A stretch of DNA of 64,000 bases from Saccharibacter sp. EH611. Its GTDB lineage: Bacteria > Pseudomonadota > Alphaproteobacteria > Acetobacterales > Acetobacteraceae. The notes below the pieces were generated by a model. That model had not been told where the DNA came from and did not search any database. It worked only from the letters and a program-made list of their open reading frames with translations. The stretch spans positions 248,001 to 312,000 of the forward strand of contig NZ_WVHP01000002.1 of assembly GCF_009834765.1 (NCBI RefSeq), given 5' to 3'. The position numbers were made by a program, and so were the translations under genes. Position 1 is the first letter of the stretch. Each line of letters starts with the position of its first letter. Shown here one piece after another: positions 29,482 to 41,369 of this stretch.

Positions 29482-30572
29482 TGCTCTTTGATCTCCTTGC
29501 GACCCACGCCTCCCCCCATGGTGGTTTTGCTAACCTCCTGCATTATGTCACCTTCCGCGCCGGCTGCGCGTGTCTGACGGCTTTGTTGATTTCGCTCTTT
29601 TGGGGGCGTCCCTTCATCGCTCAACTTAAACGGATCCAAGGGCAAGGGCAGCCTATTCGTACCCTAGGGCCTGAGCGCCATATTCTGGAAAAAGCCGGCA
29701 CGCCAACAATGGGCGGCATGTTGATCTTAGCGGCCCTGACCATCTCCACCTTATTATGGGCAGACCTCCGCAATGGTTTCGTCTGGGCTGTGCTGCTGAC
29801 CACACTCGCCTTCGGTGCTGTTGGTTTTGCCGATGATTATCTCAAATTATCGCGTCGCAACACACAAGGGATCTCTAAAAAAACACGCCTTGGATGCGAG
29901 TTTTTAGCCTCTCTCATCGCGGGGATCTGGCTTGAAATGCTGACCCCACCCGAACTCCGCAATGTGCTTGCTTTTCCGTTTGCGAAAAGCTTCGTTCTCC
30001 CTCTCGGCTACGTTTTCCCTCTTTTTGCGATGGTGACGATTGCTGGATTTGGAAACGCCGTGAACCTGACTGACGGCCTGGACGGCCTCGCAACCGTTCC
30101 CGTCATTATCGCGGCCTTCGTCTTCGCCCTTATCGCCTATTTAGTCGGGAACCACGTCTTTGCAGACTATCTGCAACTCCACCCCGTTCCCGGCACGGGG
30201 GAGCTGAGTATTTTTTGCGCTGCTCTTATTGGGGGTTCGTTAGGTTTTTTATGGTACAATGCCCCCCCAGCGGATGTCTTCATGGGCGATACCGGGTCTC
30301 TCGCCCTCGGGGGCGCTCTTGGTGCTGTCGCTGTTGCGGTAAAACATGAGCTGGTTCTTTGCCTCGTCGGTGGGATTTTTGTGGCCGAAACATTGTCGGT
30401 TATCGTGCAGGTCTTTTGGTTTAAACGCACAGGAAAGCGCGTTTTCCTCATGGCGCCTCTGCACCATCACTTTGAGAAAAAAGGCTGGCAAGAACCTAAG
30501 ATTGTCGTACGCTTCTGGATTATTGCCTTTATCCTCGGCCTTTGCGGTTTAGCGACACTGAAATTGCGATGA
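29481..30572 (+). CDS. mraY: Phospho-N-acetylmuramoyl-pentapeptide transferase MraY
   Basis: A 363-residue inner-membrane enzyme with about ten helices that transfers phospho-MurNAc-pentapeptide to undecaprenyl phosphate, giving lipid I. Active-site motifs [34 protein letters not shown] and MAPLHHHFE are all intact. The start codon uses the last base of murF (TAATG), and the stop overlaps murD as ATGA. Confidence 0.97.
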   Translation: MLFDLLATHASPHGGFANLLHYVTFRAGCACLTALLISLFWGRPFIAQLKRIQGQGQPIRTLGPERHILEKAGTPTMGGMLILAALTISTLLWADLRNGFVWAVLLTTLAFGAVGFADDYLKLSRRNTQGISKKTRLGCEFLASLIAGIWLEMLTPPELRNVLAFPFAKSFVLPLGYVFPLFAMVTIAGFGNAVNLTDGLDGLATVPVIIAAFVFALIAYLVGNHVFADYLQLHPVPGTGELSIFCAALIGGSLGFLWYNAPPADVFMGDTGSLALGGALGAVAVAVKHELVLCLVGGIFVAETLSVIVQVFWFKRTGKRVFLMAPLHHHFEKKGWQEPKIVVRFWIIAFILGLCGLATLKLR

Positions 30573-31903
30573 TGACTTCTTCTCTCTCCTTATGGCCTTC
30601 TCAGCTCCTCCACGGATCCCATTATGCCGTTTGCGGGTTGGGGCGTAACGGAACAGCTGTTGTCCGAGCCCTCTTAGACATGGGCGCGACCGTGCAAGCA
30701 TGGGACGATACCGCCCCTACGCTGCCTGAACACCCCAACCTCACCCTTGCGCCACTCACAGATCTACGCGCTATGGACGGGCTGATTTTATCACCGGGCA
30801 TTCCGCACCGGCTTCCTTCACCGCATCCTGTTGCCGTATTGGCACGATCCCAGCACGTACCGATCCTTTCAGATGCTGAGCTACTCTGGCAGGTTGCCCG
30901 CAAGGCTGGCTCTCAGGCACGTTTTGTCTCCGTGACGGGAACAAATGGGAAATCCACAACAACAGCGTTACTGACCCATATCCTCACCCATGCCGGCATT
31001 CCGACAGCGGCTGGAGGCAATCTCGGCACAGCGTCTCTTGCTCTCCCGCCCTTAGGAGACGATGGCGTTTATATTATCGAGATGTCTTCTTACATGCTTG
31101 AGCGTCTTGAGAACTTCCATGCCTGTTGTTCGATCATGCTCAACCTCACACCCGATCATCTCGAGCGTCATGGAGATATGGAAGGGTACGCTCAGGCAAA
31201 AGCTCATGTCTTTGACCATATGACCAAAGACGACCTCGCTATTTTAGGTGAGGATGCCCCGTGGAACCGCACCTTACGCACATCCTTAAAAGCGCGTCAT
31301 ATCCCCACCCTCATCTTAAACGCCACGGAAGCTCTCTCTCCTGATGAGGCGCCTATGCTCCCGGGCCGCCATAATGCTCAAAATAGCGCAGCCTGTCGTG
31401 CAGCCGCACGGTTCCTTGGCGTTGATGATGCCGTTATTATAGACGCTATTCGCAGCTTCCCCGGTCTGGCTCATCGTCTGCAATATGTCGCCACGATAGA
31501 TGGGGTTGCTTGGATTAATGACAGCAAAGCAACCAATGCTGAAGCCAGCACCCATGCTCTCGCCGCTTATGATCGTGTTATCTGGATTGCTGGTGGCACG
31601 GCTAAACAAGGCGGAATTGACAGTTTAGCTCCCGTTTTCTCCCATATCGGTTACGCCTTGCTCATTGGCCAAGATGCCCCGCTCCTGTCAGAAACTCTCA
31701 AGCACCATCGTATCCCTCATTCGATTGTCCATACATTGGAAAACGCTGTTGCAGAAGCGATGAAACAGGCTCATCAGCTGGACATTCCAACCGTATTATT
31801 GTCACCTTCCTGTGCGAGCTTTGACCAGTTTCGTAGCTTTGAGGAACGAGGGGAACGCTTTGCCCAGCTCGTCCACGCCTATCAAGACGGCCAGAAAGGA
31901 TAA
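30569..31903 (+). CDS. murD: UDP-MurNAc-L-Ala:D-glutamate ligase MurD
   Basis: About 444 residues. N-terminal dinucleotide-like fold ([17 protein letters not shown]), ATP loop [12 protein letters not shown] (near residue 125), [11 protein letters not shown] and C-terminal [11 protein letters not shown] mark MurD, which adds D-Glu. The ATG at 30569 forms an ATGA overlap with mraY; a second ATG at 30572 is equally possible. The longer frame from 30542 is inside mraY and is rejected. Confidence 0.96.
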   Translation: MMTSSLSLWPSQLLHGSHYAVCGLGRNGTAVVRALLDMGATVQAWDDTAPTLPEHPNLTLAPLTDLRAMDGLILSPGIPHRLPSPHPVAVLARSQHVPILSDAELLWQVARKAGSQARFVSVTGTNGKSTTTALLTHILTHAGIPTAAGGNLGTASLALPPLGDDGVYIIEMSSYMLERLENFHACCSIMLNLTPDHLERHGDMEGYAQAKAHVFDHMTKDDLAILGEDAPWNRTLRTSLKARHIPTLILNATEALSPDEAPMLPGRHNAQNSAACRAAARFLGVDDAVIIDAIRSFPGLAHRLQYVATIDGVAWINDSKATNAEASTHALAAYDRVIWIAGGTAKQGGIDSLAPVFSHIGYALLIGQDAPLLSETLKHHRIPHSIVHTLENAVAEAMKQAHQLDIPTVLLSPSCASFDQFRSFEERGERFAQLVHAYQDGQKG

Positions 31904-31908
31904 AAAAC

Positions 31909-33117
31909 ATGGCCTCCCCTCGCCGCACAGACACATCCTCTCATGCGCAATGGTGGCGCAATATTGACCATGTGGCCCTGACCGGTATCGGTATCCTCAT
32001 GGCACTTGGATACATCCTCATGCTCGCGGCAAGCCCGGCTGTGGCCCATCGTATTGGGGCCTCTCGCAATGTTTTTATCTTCAAGCAGGTCGCCTTCCTC
32101 TCCATCGCCGCGGTGATCGTGATTGTTACGTCACGCCTTTCCATTCGCGCAATGCAAAAGCTGGCCGTTATTGGGGGTGTGATCGCCCTCGCAGCCACTT
32201 TCATGACACTTGTTCATGGGATGGAAATTAAAGGGGCACGACGGTGGATCGCCCTCCCGCTGATGTCTGTGCAGCCTTCGGAATTCCTCAAACCATGCTT
32301 TGCTTTGCTCACGGGTTGGCTCCTCAGCTTGCGCGGGAAAATTCGTCTCCGCAATGGCTGGCGCTTTCCAGGGCGTGCCCTCTCCTGCTTTGTCTTCCTC
32401 ATGATTGTTGCACTCCTTCAGGCACAGCCGGATATTGGGATGCTGTCTGTCATCACCATGGTCTTTGTGACACAGCTTTTTATTGATGGCCTTCCTATCG
32501 CGTTTTTCGTCACCCTCATCGCCGGGATGATCAGCGCGTTTGGGCTGGCTTATCTCACCTTCGACCATGTGCGCTCCCGCGTGCAACGCTTTCTCCACCC
32601 CGATGTGGGCGACCATTACCAAATTGATACGTCCCTCCGCGCTTTTGGTAATGGCGGTCTTCTTGGTCGTGGCCCGGGGGAAGGCCGCGTGAAAGACCTC
32701 CTCCCTGATGCTCATGCAGACTTCGTTTTTGCTGTTGCGGGGGAGGAATATGGCTTCCTCATGTGCCTTTTTATCATCTGCGTGTTTGTCATGCTGTTGC
32801 TCTGCACATTACGACGCCTTCTGCATGAAAAAGACCCTTTCGTTATCTTAGCTGCTGGCGGACTCATCACGGGCTTTGGCCTTCAAGCCTTTATTAATAT
32901 GGGCTCTAGTTTGCATCTCATCCCCACAAAAGGCATGACCCTTCCGTTCATCTCGTATGGAGGAAGTTCCGCCTTTTCCATCGCACTCACGATGGGTATG
33001 GTGCTGGCCCTAACGAAACATCGCGTCCAACCGGGGCTGTTCTCGCCCACACCGGCACCAACAGACATCCCATTATCCAACCGGCTCTTTGCCCCCTCAT
33101 CTACGGATAAGGATTAA
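31909..33117 (+). CDS. ftsW: Septal peptidoglycan glycosyltransferase FtsW
   Basis: A 402-residue SEDS-family membrane protein with about ten helices, polymerising lipid II at the septum together with FtsI. Conserved SEDS blocks include AQPDIGMLSV, the long periplasmic loop with RVQRFLHPDVGDHYQ, GRGPGEGRVKDLLPDAHADFVFAVAGEE (in pieces) and FISYGGSS. It starts six bases after murD with an AAGGA-type ribosome site. The C-terminal cytoplasmic tail is short. Confidence 0.96.
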   Translation: MASPRRTDTSSHAQWWRNIDHVALTGIGILMALGYILMLAASPAVAHRIGASRNVFIFKQVAFLSIAAVIVIVTSRLSIRAMQKLAVIGGVIALAATFMTLVHGMEIKGARRWIALPLMSVQPSEFLKPCFALLTGWLLSLRGKIRLRNGWRFPGRALSCFVFLMIVALLQAQPDIGMLSVITMVFVTQLFIDGLPIAFFVTLIAGMISAFGLAYLTFDHVRSRVQRFLHPDVGDHYQIDTSLRAFGNGGLLGRGPGEGRVKDLLPDAHADFVFAVAGEEYGFLMCLFIICVFVMLLLCTLRRLLHEKDPFVILAAGGLITGFGLQAFINMGSSLHLIPTKGMTLPFISYGGSSAFSIALTMGMVLALTKHRVQPGLFSPTPAPTDIPLSNRLFAPSSTDKD

Positions 33118-33123
33118 AGAAAC

Positions 33124-34233
33124 ATGAATACGTCGATCGTCATCGCTGCTGGTGGGACTGGTGGCCATTTCTTCCCCGCCGAAGCGCTCGCAAACCACCT
33201 TCTAAACCGCGGGTATGACGTCGTGCTGATGACCGATGCACGCAATAACCGGGTTAATGATGGCGTTTTCGGACGGGCCTCCCATTACGTCTTGCCCGGC
33301 GGCGGCATTGCCGGGAAAGGCCTTTTGGGCAAAATCAAAGGGGCTTTTCGCCTCCTTGATGGCACGATCAAAGCGCGTGCTCTTCTCAGCGTTATCCGCC
33401 CCGCTGCCATCGTCGGGTTTGGTGGCTATCCTTCTATTCCTCCCCTGTTGGGCGCACGCCTTCTCCCTAAGGCCTCCCGCCCTCAAATGGTCATCCATGA
33501 AGGGAACGCCATTCTGGGCCAGGCAAACGCTCTGCTCGCGCGCTTTGCCCCGACGATCGCGACATCCTACCCTCATGTTGCACGTCTCCCTCAAGGCGCG
33601 ACGGTTCAACTCACCGGAATGCCCGTCCGTGATCCCATCGAAGCACTCGTAGACATCCCCTACTTTCCTCCCAGCCAAGACAGCGATGATACGATACAAC
33701 TCCTCGTCTGGGGCGGCTCACTTGGAGCCCAAATCTTTGGACGCGTTGTGCCAGAAGCCCTGACAACGCTCCCCCAAACCCTTCGCTCGCGTCTGCATGT
33801 CACCCAGCAAGTGAACGAGCAAGACCTCCCCCGCATTCAGCAGCAATACGAAGAAGCTGGGATTAACGCCACATTAGCGCCTTTCATCCATAATGTGGCC
33901 GACATCCTGCAAAAAGCCCACCTCGTTATTGGGCGAGCGGGCGGTTCTTCTGTTGCAGAGCTCACCATGGCGGGGCGTCCCTCTATTCTCATACCGCTTC
34001 CCATCGCGGCGTCTGATGAGCAAGGCCAAAATGCCCAAGCTGTGGAACGTGCCGGGGCTGGATGGATGATCCGGCAAGCAATCTTTACCCCCACGCTTCT
34101 TGCTGATCGCCTCATGGCCCTTTTGCAAACGCCAGAACGCCTTACGCAGGCTGCTGCAGCGGCTAAAACACTTCAACATCGCAAGGCCGCAGAAAGATTG
34201 GCCGATCTGGTTGAAGCTACCCTCCATTCCTGA
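33124..34233 (+). CDS. murG: UDP-GlcNAc:lipid I N-acetylglucosaminyltransferase MurG
   Basis: A 369-residue GT28 enzyme converting lipid I to lipid II on the inner face of the membrane. The N-terminal glycine loop AAGGTGGHFFPAEALA, VIHEGNAILGQAN, and the C-terminal UDP-GlcNAc site GRAGGSSVAELTMAGRPSI are clear. Six bases separate it from ftsW. Order ftsW-murG-murC is standard. Confidence 0.96.
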   Translation: MNTSIVIAAGGTGGHFFPAEALANHLLNRGYDVVLMTDARNNRVNDGVFGRASHYVLPGGGIAGKGLLGKIKGAFRLLDGTIKARALLSVIRPAAIVGFGGYPSIPPLLGARLLPKASRPQMVIHEGNAILGQANALLARFAPTIATSYPHVARLPQGATVQLTGMPVRDPIEALVDIPYFPPSQDSDDTIQLLVWGGSLGAQIFGRVVPEALTTLPQTLRSRLHVTQQVNEQDLPRIQQQYEEAGINATLAPFIHNVADILQKAHLVIGRAGGSSVAELTMAGRPSILIPLPIAASDEQGQNAQAVERAGAGWMIRQAIFTPTLLADRLMALLQTPERLTQAAAAAKTLQHRKAAERLADLVEATLHS

Positions 34234-34287
34234 TTGTCTGCCTTCTCGCCTTTCTCTCGCTTGTTAGCCCATCGGAGCTTGTCACTT

Positions 34288-35718
34288 ATGCGCGCCCTTC
34301 CTCTCAATATTGGCCTTATTCATTTTGTCGGTATCGGCGGCATTGGCATGTCTGGCATCGCAGAAGTGCTGCATATGCTCGGCTATAAAGTGCAAGGCTC
34401 TGATATGGCCGAAAGCGCCAATGTTGAGCGGCTCCGTCGGGCGGGTATTCCCGTGCATATTGGGCATGACGCGGCCAATATTGGCGATGCGCGTGCTGTT
34501 GTTATCTCCACAGCGGTAAAGCGGGATAACCCCGAGGTTATGGCCGCCCGTGCCCGGCTTATCCCTGTCGTGCGCCGTGCTGAGATGCTGGCCGAGCTTA
34601 TGCGCCTACGCTGGGCTGTTGCTGTTGGGGGCACACATGGGAAAACAACAACCACCAGCCTCGTCGCCTGTGTTTTAGAACATGCCAAGCTCGACCCAAC
34701 CGTCATCAATGGCGGCATTATCGAAGCATACGGCACTAATACGCGCATGGGCTCTGGTGAATGGATGGTCGTCGAAGCTGATGAAAGCGACGGCTCCTTC
34801 CTTCGCTTGCCATCCGTTATCTCGATCGTCACGAATATGGATCCCGAGCATCTCGACCATTGGGGGTCTGAAGAAGCGATGGAAGCAGGGTATCGACAGT
34901 TTGTCTCGAACATTCCGTTCTATGGTTTTGCTGTGCTGTGCGTCGATCATCCGCGCGTTCAGCAAATGATCCCCCAACTCTCTGACCATCGCATTGTCAC
35001 CTATGGTGTGAGCCCGCAGGCTGATGTTCGTGCTGACAACATTATTATGGATGCGCATGGAGCACGTTTTGATGTTGTCGTGACCAATCGCGCCCAAGAG
35101 ACGCAGCGCCATGCTGGCCCCTTCCGCCTCCCGATGTTTGGCCGTCATAATGTCCTAAACGCCCTCGCCTCTATCGCCGTTGCGATGGAAATGGAAATCC
35201 CCGACGAGGTGATTGCCAACGGGCTGCTTAAATTCCGTGGTGTGCAGCGTCGTTTTACCCATGTCGGCACATGGAATGACGTTAAAATCATTGATGATTA
35301 CGGCCATCACCCAGTGGAAATTACGGCCGTGCTCAATGCAGCACGTCAGGCAGGCGCACGTCATGTCATCGCTGTGATTCAGCCTCATCGTTATTCCCGC
35401 CTCAAGGCATTGTTTAACGACTTCTGCACCAGTCTTAATGAGGCCGATACGGTGATTGTCTCTGATGTTTACGCCGCAGGGGAAGAGCCCATCGAAGGAG
35501 CCGATCGCGATACCCTCGTGCAAGGGCTGCGCGAGCGTGGTCACCGCCACGTCATCGCCCTTCCATCCCTTGAAGATCTACCGAAAATCATCGCAGATAG
35601 TGCTCAACCTGGCGATATTGTCATGTGTCTCGGTGCAGGGTCTATTACACATTGGGCCAAAGCGCTTCCCGCACAGCTTGAGGCACTCTCATCCCTTCAA
35701 ACGGGAGAGAAACAATGA
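34288..35718 (+). CDS. murC: UDP-MurNAc:L-alanine ligase MurC
   Basis: A 476-residue ligase starting the stem peptide. [18 protein letters not shown] (N-terminal nucleotide fold), [13 protein letters not shown] (ATP loop) and [10 protein letters not shown] are hallmark motifs. I start at ATG 34288 ([13 protein letters not shown]), matching homologues; the frame is open from a TTG directly after murG, which would add 18 residues. The stop overlaps murB as ATGA. Confidence 0.95.
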   Translation: MRALPLNIGLIHFVGIGGIGMSGIAEVLHMLGYKVQGSDMAESANVERLRRAGIPVHIGHDAANIGDARAVVISTAVKRDNPEVMAARARLIPVVRRAEMLAELMRLRWAVAVGGTHGKTTTTSLVACVLEHAKLDPTVINGGIIEAYGTNTRMGSGEWMVVEADESDGSFLRLPSVISIVTNMDPEHLDHWGSEEAMEAGYRQFVSNIPFYGFAVLCVDHPRVQQMIPQLSDHRIVTYGVSPQADVRADNIIMDAHGARFDVVVTNRAQETQRHAGPFRLPMFGRHNVLNALASIAVAMEMEIPDEVIANGLLKFRGVQRRFTHVGTWNDVKIIDDYGHHPVEITAVLNAARQAGARHVIAVIQPHRYSRLKALFNDFCTSLNEADTVIVSDVYAAGEEPIEGADRDTLVQGLRERGHRHVIALPSLEDLPKIIADSAQPGDIVMCLGAGSITHWAKALPAQLEALSSLQTGEKQ

Positions 35719-36614
35719 ACATACCGTCCTTTTTTTCGGGGCTGCGCGGGCGGCTTAAAACGGATGCTCCTCTTGGTATGCGCAGCTGGTTCCGCACAGG
35801 GGGAGCGGCGGACTATCTCTTTGTTCCCAAAGATAGCGATGACCTCAGCACAGCCCTTCGTCAGCGCCCTGACACCATGTCCTTAATGGTGTTAGGAGCC
35901 TGCTCCAATGTCATTATCCGCGATGGTGGGATTGAGGGGCTTGTGATCCGTTTAGCCGGTGGTTTTGCCGATATAGACGTTGAGCAAGACGGGCTCATTG
36001 TTGGTGCTGCGGCCCTTGATGTCACCGTTGCTGAAACCGCCGCCCACCATGGACTCGCTGGGATGGAGTTTCTAGTCGGTATTCCCGGTTCTGTTGGTGG
36101 TGCTGTCGCTATGAATGCAGGTGCCTATGGGCGTGACATGGCCGCTATCCTTGATTGGGTCGAGCTGCTCACAAGCGAGGGAAAGCCCCTACGTCTTCCC
36201 GCCCATGAGCTGACAATGAGCTATCGCCATACGTCCCTTCCCAAAGGGGCTGTCGTTACCCGTGCTCGCCTGAAAGGCACCCCAGACAACCCTACCGCAA
36301 TTACGGAGCGTATGACCGCTATCCGCACCTCACGGGAGGAAAGCCAACCACTTCGTACGCGCACAGGTGGTTCTACCTTCCGTAATCCCGATGGACATAA
36401 AGCGTGGCAACTCATCGACCAAGCGGGATGTCGTGGGCTGATCCAAGGCGGCGCGCAAATGAGCGAAAAACATTGCAACTTCATGCTCAATCTCGGTCAA
36501 GCCAGCAGCGCAGACCTTGAGCAGCTCGGCACTATTGTGCGTCAGCGCGTCTATGATACCAGCGGGATTTCTTTACAATGGGAAATCAAGCGCCTAGGTC
36601 GTCCTACCATATAA
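35715..36614 (+). CDS. murB: UDP-N-acetylenolpyruvoylglucosamine reductase MurB
   Basis: A 299-residue FAD enzyme reducing enolpyruvyl-UDP-GlcNAc to UDP-MurNAc. [19 protein letters not shown] binds [21 protein letters not shown] carries conserved glycines, GGSTFRNP holds the catalytic Ser and the late WEIKRLG supplies the catalytic Glu. It is a type I-like short form without the tyrosine loop insertion of E. coli, as expected in Alphaproteobacteria. ATGA overlap with murC. Confidence 0.96.
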   Translation: MNIPSFFSGLRGRLKTDAPLGMRSWFRTGGAADYLFVPKDSDDLSTALRQRPDTMSLMVLGACSNVIIRDGGIEGLVIRLAGGFADIDVEQDGLIVGAAALDVTVAETAAHHGLAGMEFLVGIPGSVGGAVAMNAGAYGRDMAAILDWVELLTSEGKPLRLPAHELTMSYRHTSLPKGAVVTRARLKGTPDNPTAITERMTAIRTSREESQPLRTRTGGSTFRNPDGHKAWQLIDQAGCRGLIQGGAQMSEKHCNFMLNLGQASSADLEQLGTIVRQRVYDTSGISLQWEIKRLGRPTI

Positions 36615-36626
36615 GGCATCGCCATC

Positions 36627-37613
36627 ATGAGCCAATCCATCCCTCAAGCCCCCTCTTCTCTGCGTGTTGCCGTCCTCATGGGGGGGACGTCAAATGAGCG
36701 CACGGTGAGCCTATCGAGCGGTCGTGCCGTGCTCGCTGCTTTGTTGGAAAAGGGCTATCACGCTCATGCGGTCGATATTGGGGCCGATATTGCCACCACC
36801 ATTGCAGAATTGCGCCGCCTTTCCCCTCATGTTGCCTTTAACGCCCTTCATGGCCCCGGCGGAGAAGATGGGCGTATCCAAGGTGTTTTAGAGTGGCTGT
36901 CCCTGCCTTATACCCATTCCGGCGTATTGGCATCGGCCATGGCCATGGATAAAGCCGCTACACGTATGGCACTCGAAGCATCCGGGCTTCCAGTAGCAAC
37001 CGGCAAGGTTGTCACACCGCAAGAACTCGCTCAGGCAGACCCACTCCCTCGCCCTTACGTCATTAAGCCTCTCGCTGAGGGCTCTTCCGTCGGCGTTGAG
37101 ATCCTTCATCAAAACGACCCACGCCGTGAGGAACTGGCGCGCACTTGGCGCTTTGGAGAGCACCTTTTAGTCGAAGATTTTATTCCAGGACGTGAACTCA
37201 CCGTCTCTGTGTTAAGGGAAACAGCTCTTGGCGTGACTGAAATTCTTCCGAACGAAGGTGAAGGATTCTATGATTTTAATGCAAAATATAGTGCTGGTGG
37301 ATCACGCCATATCATCCCCGCCATATTGCCAACAACCATCACCCAACAGGCACTCTCCCTTGCATGTCAGGCACACAACGCTTTAGGGTGCTCTGGTGCA
37401 AGCCGGACTGACTTCCGCTATGATGAGCAACGTCAACGCCTTGTTATTTTAGAAGTCAACACGCAACCAGGGATGACTCCAACATCTCTCCTCCCCGAAC
37501 AGGCCGCATGGCGTGGAATGGATTATGTCTCGCTCTGTCATTGGATGATACAAGACGCCCTCGGGCTGTCCCCCGCCCCTGTTAGCTCTCTGCTGACGTC
37601 GCCTAGCACCTAA
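36627..37613 (+). CDS. ddl: D-alanine--D-alanine ligase
   Basis: A 328-residue ATP-grasp ligase making D-Ala-D-Ala for MurF. MGGTSNERTVSLSSGRAV (N-terminal), ALHGPGGEDGRIQGVLE, the ATP-binding KPLAEGSSVGVEI and C-terminal EVNTQPGMTPTSL are all present. It starts 12 bp after murB and is followed seven bases later by ftsQ, the usual alphaproteobacterial order murB-ddl-ftsQ. Confidence 0.96.
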   Translation: MSQSIPQAPSSLRVAVLMGGTSNERTVSLSSGRAVLAALLEKGYHAHAVDIGADIATTIAELRRLSPHVAFNALHGPGGEDGRIQGVLEWLSLPYTHSGVLASAMAMDKAATRMALEASGLPVATGKVVTPQELAQADPLPRPYVIKPLAEGSSVGVEILHQNDPRREELARTWRFGEHLLVEDFIPGRELTVSVLRETALGVTEILPNEGEGFYDFNAKYSAGGSRHIIPAILPTTITQQALSLACQAHNALGCSGASRTDFRYDEQRQRLVILEVNTQPGMTPTSLLPEQAAWRGMDYVSLCHWMIQDALGLSPAPVSSLLTSPST

Positions 37614-37620
37614 CGAAACC

Positions 37621-38496
37621 ATGCCCCCTTTCCCACCGCCTGATCCGCATCAACCACCGCCTGTTTATGGAGACCGCCCTTCGCGTGCGTCTCTTTTTTG
37701 GCTACGCCGGAAGAACACCATGCGACGCTTGGTTGTTTTTCTGGGGCTCATGCTGGTGCTCATCGGCGGAGGATGGATCGCCCTTGGCATGGTGTCGGAT
37801 CGCTCCATGAGCAGCTTGCGCACTAAGCTTGAGGCAATGGATCCCTTGCAGATCAAGCATATTGTCATCCGCGGTCGTCAGCTCACCGATGAAAGCGATA
37901 TTCTCGCTCGCTTAGATATGCAGAAGAATCGCTCCCTCTTTGGTTTTTCTGTTGAGCAAGCGCGCCTGCGTATTGATGCCCTCCCCTTTGTTGAGCATTC
38001 AACAGTGGAGCGTCATTTGCCTGATACGGTCATTATTACCCTGACCGAGCGTGTCCCTGTTGCTATTTGGCAAACACGCCGCCACTTTATCCTCATCAAC
38101 CGCGCGGGCGACCGGGTTTCAGAGCGAGACCTTACAGCACAAGACAGCACAGCCTTTCACAAACTTCCGCTTGTTGTGGGACAAGGAGCTAATGTCGCAG
38201 CAGCCTCTATTATTGACCTCCTCGCCCATTATCCAGATATTAAATCACGCATACTGGCCTTGATCCGTATTGGTGAGCGACGGTGGAATCTTCTCATGCG
38301 TAATGGCACGATCGTTCTCCTTCCGGAAGGTGCAGAAAACGCTGCCCTTGCACGCCTGACTGACTATCAAAAGCAAATCCGTCTTCTTGAACGTCCCGTT
38401 ACGTCCATTGACCTGCGCCTTGCAGACCGCATGGTTATCCACACCCCCTCGTCTCCTCCGTCCTCCTCTCCATCCCCGGGAACTGACGCGCCATGA
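37621..38496 (+). CDS. ftsQ: Cell division protein FtsQ
   Basis: A 291-residue bitopic divisome protein. A proline-rich cytoplasmic N-terminus (MPPFPPPDPHQPPP) and basic stretch lead to one transmembrane helix (about 37-57, RLVVFLGLMLVLIGGGWIAL). A periplasmic POTRA domain follows (IKHIVIRGRQLTDESDIL...TVERHLPDTVIITLTERVP) and then the FtsQ beta domain. The C-terminal Ser/Pro stretch is non-conserved. ATGA overlap with ftsA. It should recruit FtsL and FtsB. Confidence 0.94.
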   Translation: MPPFPPPDPHQPPPVYGDRPSRASLFWLRRKNTMRRLVVFLGLMLVLIGGGWIALGMVSDRSMSSLRTKLEAMDPLQIKHIVIRGRQLTDESDILARLDMQKNRSLFGFSVEQARLRIDALPFVEHSTVERHLPDTVIITLTERVPVAIWQTRRHFILINRAGDRVSERDLTAQDSTAFHKLPLVVGQGANVAAASIIDLLAHYPDIKSRILALIRIGERRWNLLMRNGTIVLLPEGAENAALARLTDYQKQIRLLERPVTSIDLRLADRMVIHTPSSPPSSSPSPGTDAP

Positions 38497-39833
38497 CAGC
38501 CCTGACGATGTCTTCTCCTTCCTCCTCTGCCGCTCTCCCCGTCTCCTCGGAGAACGAGAATAGAGCCGTCTTACCGCTTCTCCCATCTGAAGAACGCCCC
38601 GGCTTTACTTGGCGCCCTGGCATTCATGCTGTTCTTGATATTGGCTCTACTAAGACAACGTGTCTCATTGGTCGCGGTCTCAGTAATGGGGGAATTAAAG
38701 TCCTCGGATGGGGTTGGCGCCGTTCTGAAGGCATTACCTCCGGTGCTATTGTTGATACAGCCCGCGTTGAAGCCGTTATTCGTGCAACTGTTGGAGATGC
38801 AGAAACACAGGCACGACGCCGCATTGAAGAAGTCATTGTGAATCTCTCCTGCGGGAATCCGCAGAGCTATCATATTGATACAGCAATGACCCCTGGGGGA
38901 CGCGAAGTTACCCCTAAAGACGTGCGCAGCCTGCTCAATCACGCGCGCCAACAGGCCTTTTACGAAGGGCGGAGTATCGTAAGTACATTACCACTCGGTT
39001 TTAATGTGGATGAAACCCCCGCCGTACCCGACCCCTGCGGTCATCAATGCACGGAGCTTTTAGGAAAGTTCCATCTCATTGATGCAAACACCAGTGCACT
39101 ACGCACTTTGAGCACCGTACTTCATCGCGCAGAGCTCCGTCTAAACGGTCTCGTCTCTAGCCCATTTGCTTCGGGGCTTTCCGTGCTGGATCATGATGAG
39201 CGAGACCTCGGCGTAACCGTGGTCGAAATGGGTGCAGGCACAACGTCTCTCGCGGTATTCTCGCATGGGCGTCTTCTCCATACCGCTCAGCTTCGTATTG
39301 GTGGTCATCATATTACGCGTGATATTGCTGCGGCTTTATCCGTGCATACCGATGTCGCAGAATGGCTCAAAACCATGCATGGCGCTGCCCAACCCGTCGC
39401 TGATGATGAGCATCATATTATCCGCCTCCCTGTTTCTCATGGCCGCAGTTTGGAACGTGTTTCTCGCGCCCGACTCGTCTCTATTATCGCCCCTCGCATT
39501 GAAGAAACCTTAGAGATGACTCGCCATTATCTTGATAATGCAGGCCTCGGTCGACTCGCTGAAGGTCGTGTCGTCTTAACCGGTGGCGCGTCCCTTCTCA
39601 GCGGGTTAGGGCCCGTTGCAGCACGTATTTTTGGCCGGCAAGTACGCATGGGCCAACCGCACATGATTTATGGCCTTCCAGAGAGCGCTGCTATTTCTGC
39701 GGGTTTCTCTACAGTCTCTGGCCTGCTAACATGGGCCTGTGGGGCTGACGAGTCCTTTTGTCTGCCTGAAGATGATTCCCCACCTTCTGGAATTATGAAA
39801 CGCCTTGTGAATCTCATCAGCAGGCATGTATAG
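38493..39833 (+). CDS. ftsA: Cell division protein FtsA
   Basis: A 446-residue actin-like ATPase that tethers FtsZ to the membrane. The N-terminus has a ~45-residue Ser/Pro-rich extension before [15 protein letters not shown] (phosphate-binding loop 1). The 1C domain (SHS2) lies at about residues 130-210, [14 protein letters not shown] is phosphate loop 2, and [12 protein letters not shown] the adenosine loop. The end, [15 protein letters not shown], is the amphipathic membrane-targeting helix. ATGA overlap with ftsQ; 62 bp precede ftsZ. Confidence 0.95.
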   Translation: MTALTMSSPSSSAALPVSSENENRAVLPLLPSEERPGFTWRPGIHAVLDIGSTKTTCLIGRGLSNGGIKVLGWGWRRSEGITSGAIVDTARVEAVIRATVGDAETQARRRIEEVIVNLSCGNPQSYHIDTAMTPGGREVTPKDVRSLLNHARQQAFYEGRSIVSTLPLGFNVDETPAVPDPCGHQCTELLGKFHLIDANTSALRTLSTVLHRAELRLNGLVSSPFASGLSVLDHDERDLGVTVVEMGAGTTSLAVFSHGRLLHTAQLRIGGHHITRDIAAALSVHTDVAEWLKTMHGAAQPVADDEHHIIRLPVSHGRSLERVSRARLVSIIAPRIEETLEMTRHYLDNAGLGRLAEGRVVLTGGASLLSGLGPVAARIFGRQVRMGQPHMIYGLPESAAISAGFSTVSGLLTWACGADESFCLPEDDSPPSGIMKRLVNLISRHV

Positions 39834-39895
39834 TCATTCTTGGAGGGGTACACGCGTTACCCTGTCACCTCCTGCCCGTTCGGAGCCACCTTATT

Positions 39896-41362
39896 ATGAC
39901 ACTGAACCTTACCCCGACGACACCTGGCGTAAGCGCAGTTAGCCCGCCGCGCATTACAGTCATTGGAGTTGGTGGAGGCGGTGGCAATGCCGTGGATAAT
40001 ATGATCTCCACGGATCTAAAGAACGTTGAGTTCATCGTTGCCAATACAGACGCGCAGCAGCTTGGTAATTCCAAAGCGCCAACACGCCTCCAGCTTGGCC
40101 CAAGCCTGACACGTGGCTTAGGCGCCGGTGCCAAACCTGAAATTGGCCGTCAATCGGCTGAAGAAGTTGAAGAAGAGATTCGCCAGCACCTCTCTGGTGT
40201 TGACCTCGTCTTCGTCACAGCCGGTATGGGCGGTGGTACCGGCACAGGTGCTGCCCCCGTCATGGCACGAATCGCTCGCGAGAATGGCGCACTCACTATT
40301 GGGGTTGTTTCCAAACCCTTCCAGTTTGAAGGGGCGCGTCGCTGCCGCGCAGCAGATGCTGGCATTGCTGAACTGCAAAAGCATGTCGATACGCTCATTG
40401 TTATCCCTAATCAAAATCTCTTTAGCTGCGCAACGCAAACGACGACGTTGATTGATGCCTTTAAAATGGCCGATGATGTGCTTTACCGCGGGGTACGGAG
40501 CGTCACCGACCTAATGATCGTACCGGGTCTCATTAATCTCGACTTTGCCGACGTTAAAACCGTCATGGGTGAAATGGGCAAAGCCATGATGGGAACGGGT
40601 ATCTCCAGCAGTGAAGCCGATGGTCAAGACTGGGCCATCACCGCAGCAGAACGTGCCATCTCTAATCCATTATTAGAAGAAACATCTATTCGTGGAGCAC
40701 GTGGACTGCTGATCAATGTCACAGGTGGGCCAGATCTTGGCTTGCATGACTACACCAATATCATGGAACGTATCCGTGAAGAAGCACATGAAGATGCTGA
40801 GATTATCGGCGGCCTGCTCACACGCGACGATATGACAGGCAGCATTCAAGTGTCCGTTGTCGCAACGGGAATTGATAGCCTCACTCCCCAACATGAACTT
40901 GCCTCTTCCCCCGATGATAGCGCAGTGAGCGTTCCTGAGCCAGCAACGGATGCCGCTCCAACACCTGGCATTGAGCAGAGCGCCTCTGTTGAACCTCAAA
41001 AAGAGGAAGCCTCTCCGCGGCCGCAGGAAGAGTCCGTTCATCACGAGACGTCTCACCTCCATAAACAGGAAGAGAAACCGGCCCCCTCAACCCAACCTTC
41101 CACCTCCTCGCAAACTCAACCTACTCAAGAGCGTTCTGAAGAACAACGTGGTGGTGGATTGTTCAGCCGTTTCTTCCGTACACGTCCCGCAACACCGCAG
41201 CCACAACGCGTAGCTCCATCGCTGGACGAAAGCCACCGTCCTAAAGAAGAAAGCTCACAGGGCGAAACAGCGTCGTCACCGCATCCCCACGATGGCCCCT
41301 CTTATGACCAGCAAGATAGTGCGGATCTTGATATCCCTGCTTATCTGCGCCGTCCGCAATAA
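39896..41362 (+). CDS. ftsZ: Cell division protein FtsZ
   Basis: A 488-residue tubulin-like GTPase forming the Z-ring. GTPase domain: [23 protein letters not shown], and the tubulin signature [11 protein letters not shown]. The T7 loop region [10 protein letters not shown] is intact. After about residue 330 an acidic, Pro/Ser/Gln-rich intrinsically disordered linker of roughly 140 residues leads to the C-terminal peptide [10 protein letters not shown], which binds FtsA and other partners. The long linker is usual in Alphaproteobacteria. Confidence 0.97.
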   Translation: MTLNLTPTTPGVSAVSPPRITVIGVGGGGGNAVDNMISTDLKNVEFIVANTDAQQLGNSKAPTRLQLGPSLTRGLGAGAKPEIGRQSAEEVEEEIRQHLSGVDLVFVTAGMGGGTGTGAAPVMARIARENGALTIGVVSKPFQFEGARRCRAADAGIAELQKHVDTLIVIPNQNLFSCATQTTTLIDAFKMADDVLYRGVRSVTDLMIVPGLINLDFADVKTVMGEMGKAMMGTGISSSEADGQDWAITAAERAISNPLLEETSIRGARGLLINVTGGPDLGLHDYTNIMERIREEAHEDAEIIGGLLTRDDMTGSIQVSVVATGIDSLTPQHELASSPDDSAVSVPEPATDAAPTPGIEQSASVEPQKEEASPRPQEESVHHETSHLHKQEEKPAPSTQPSTSSQTQPTQERSEEQRGGGLFSRFFRTRPATPQPQRVAPSLDESHRPKEESSQGETASSPHPHDGPSYDQQDSADLDIPAYLRRPQ

Positions 41363-41369
41363 AACTCTT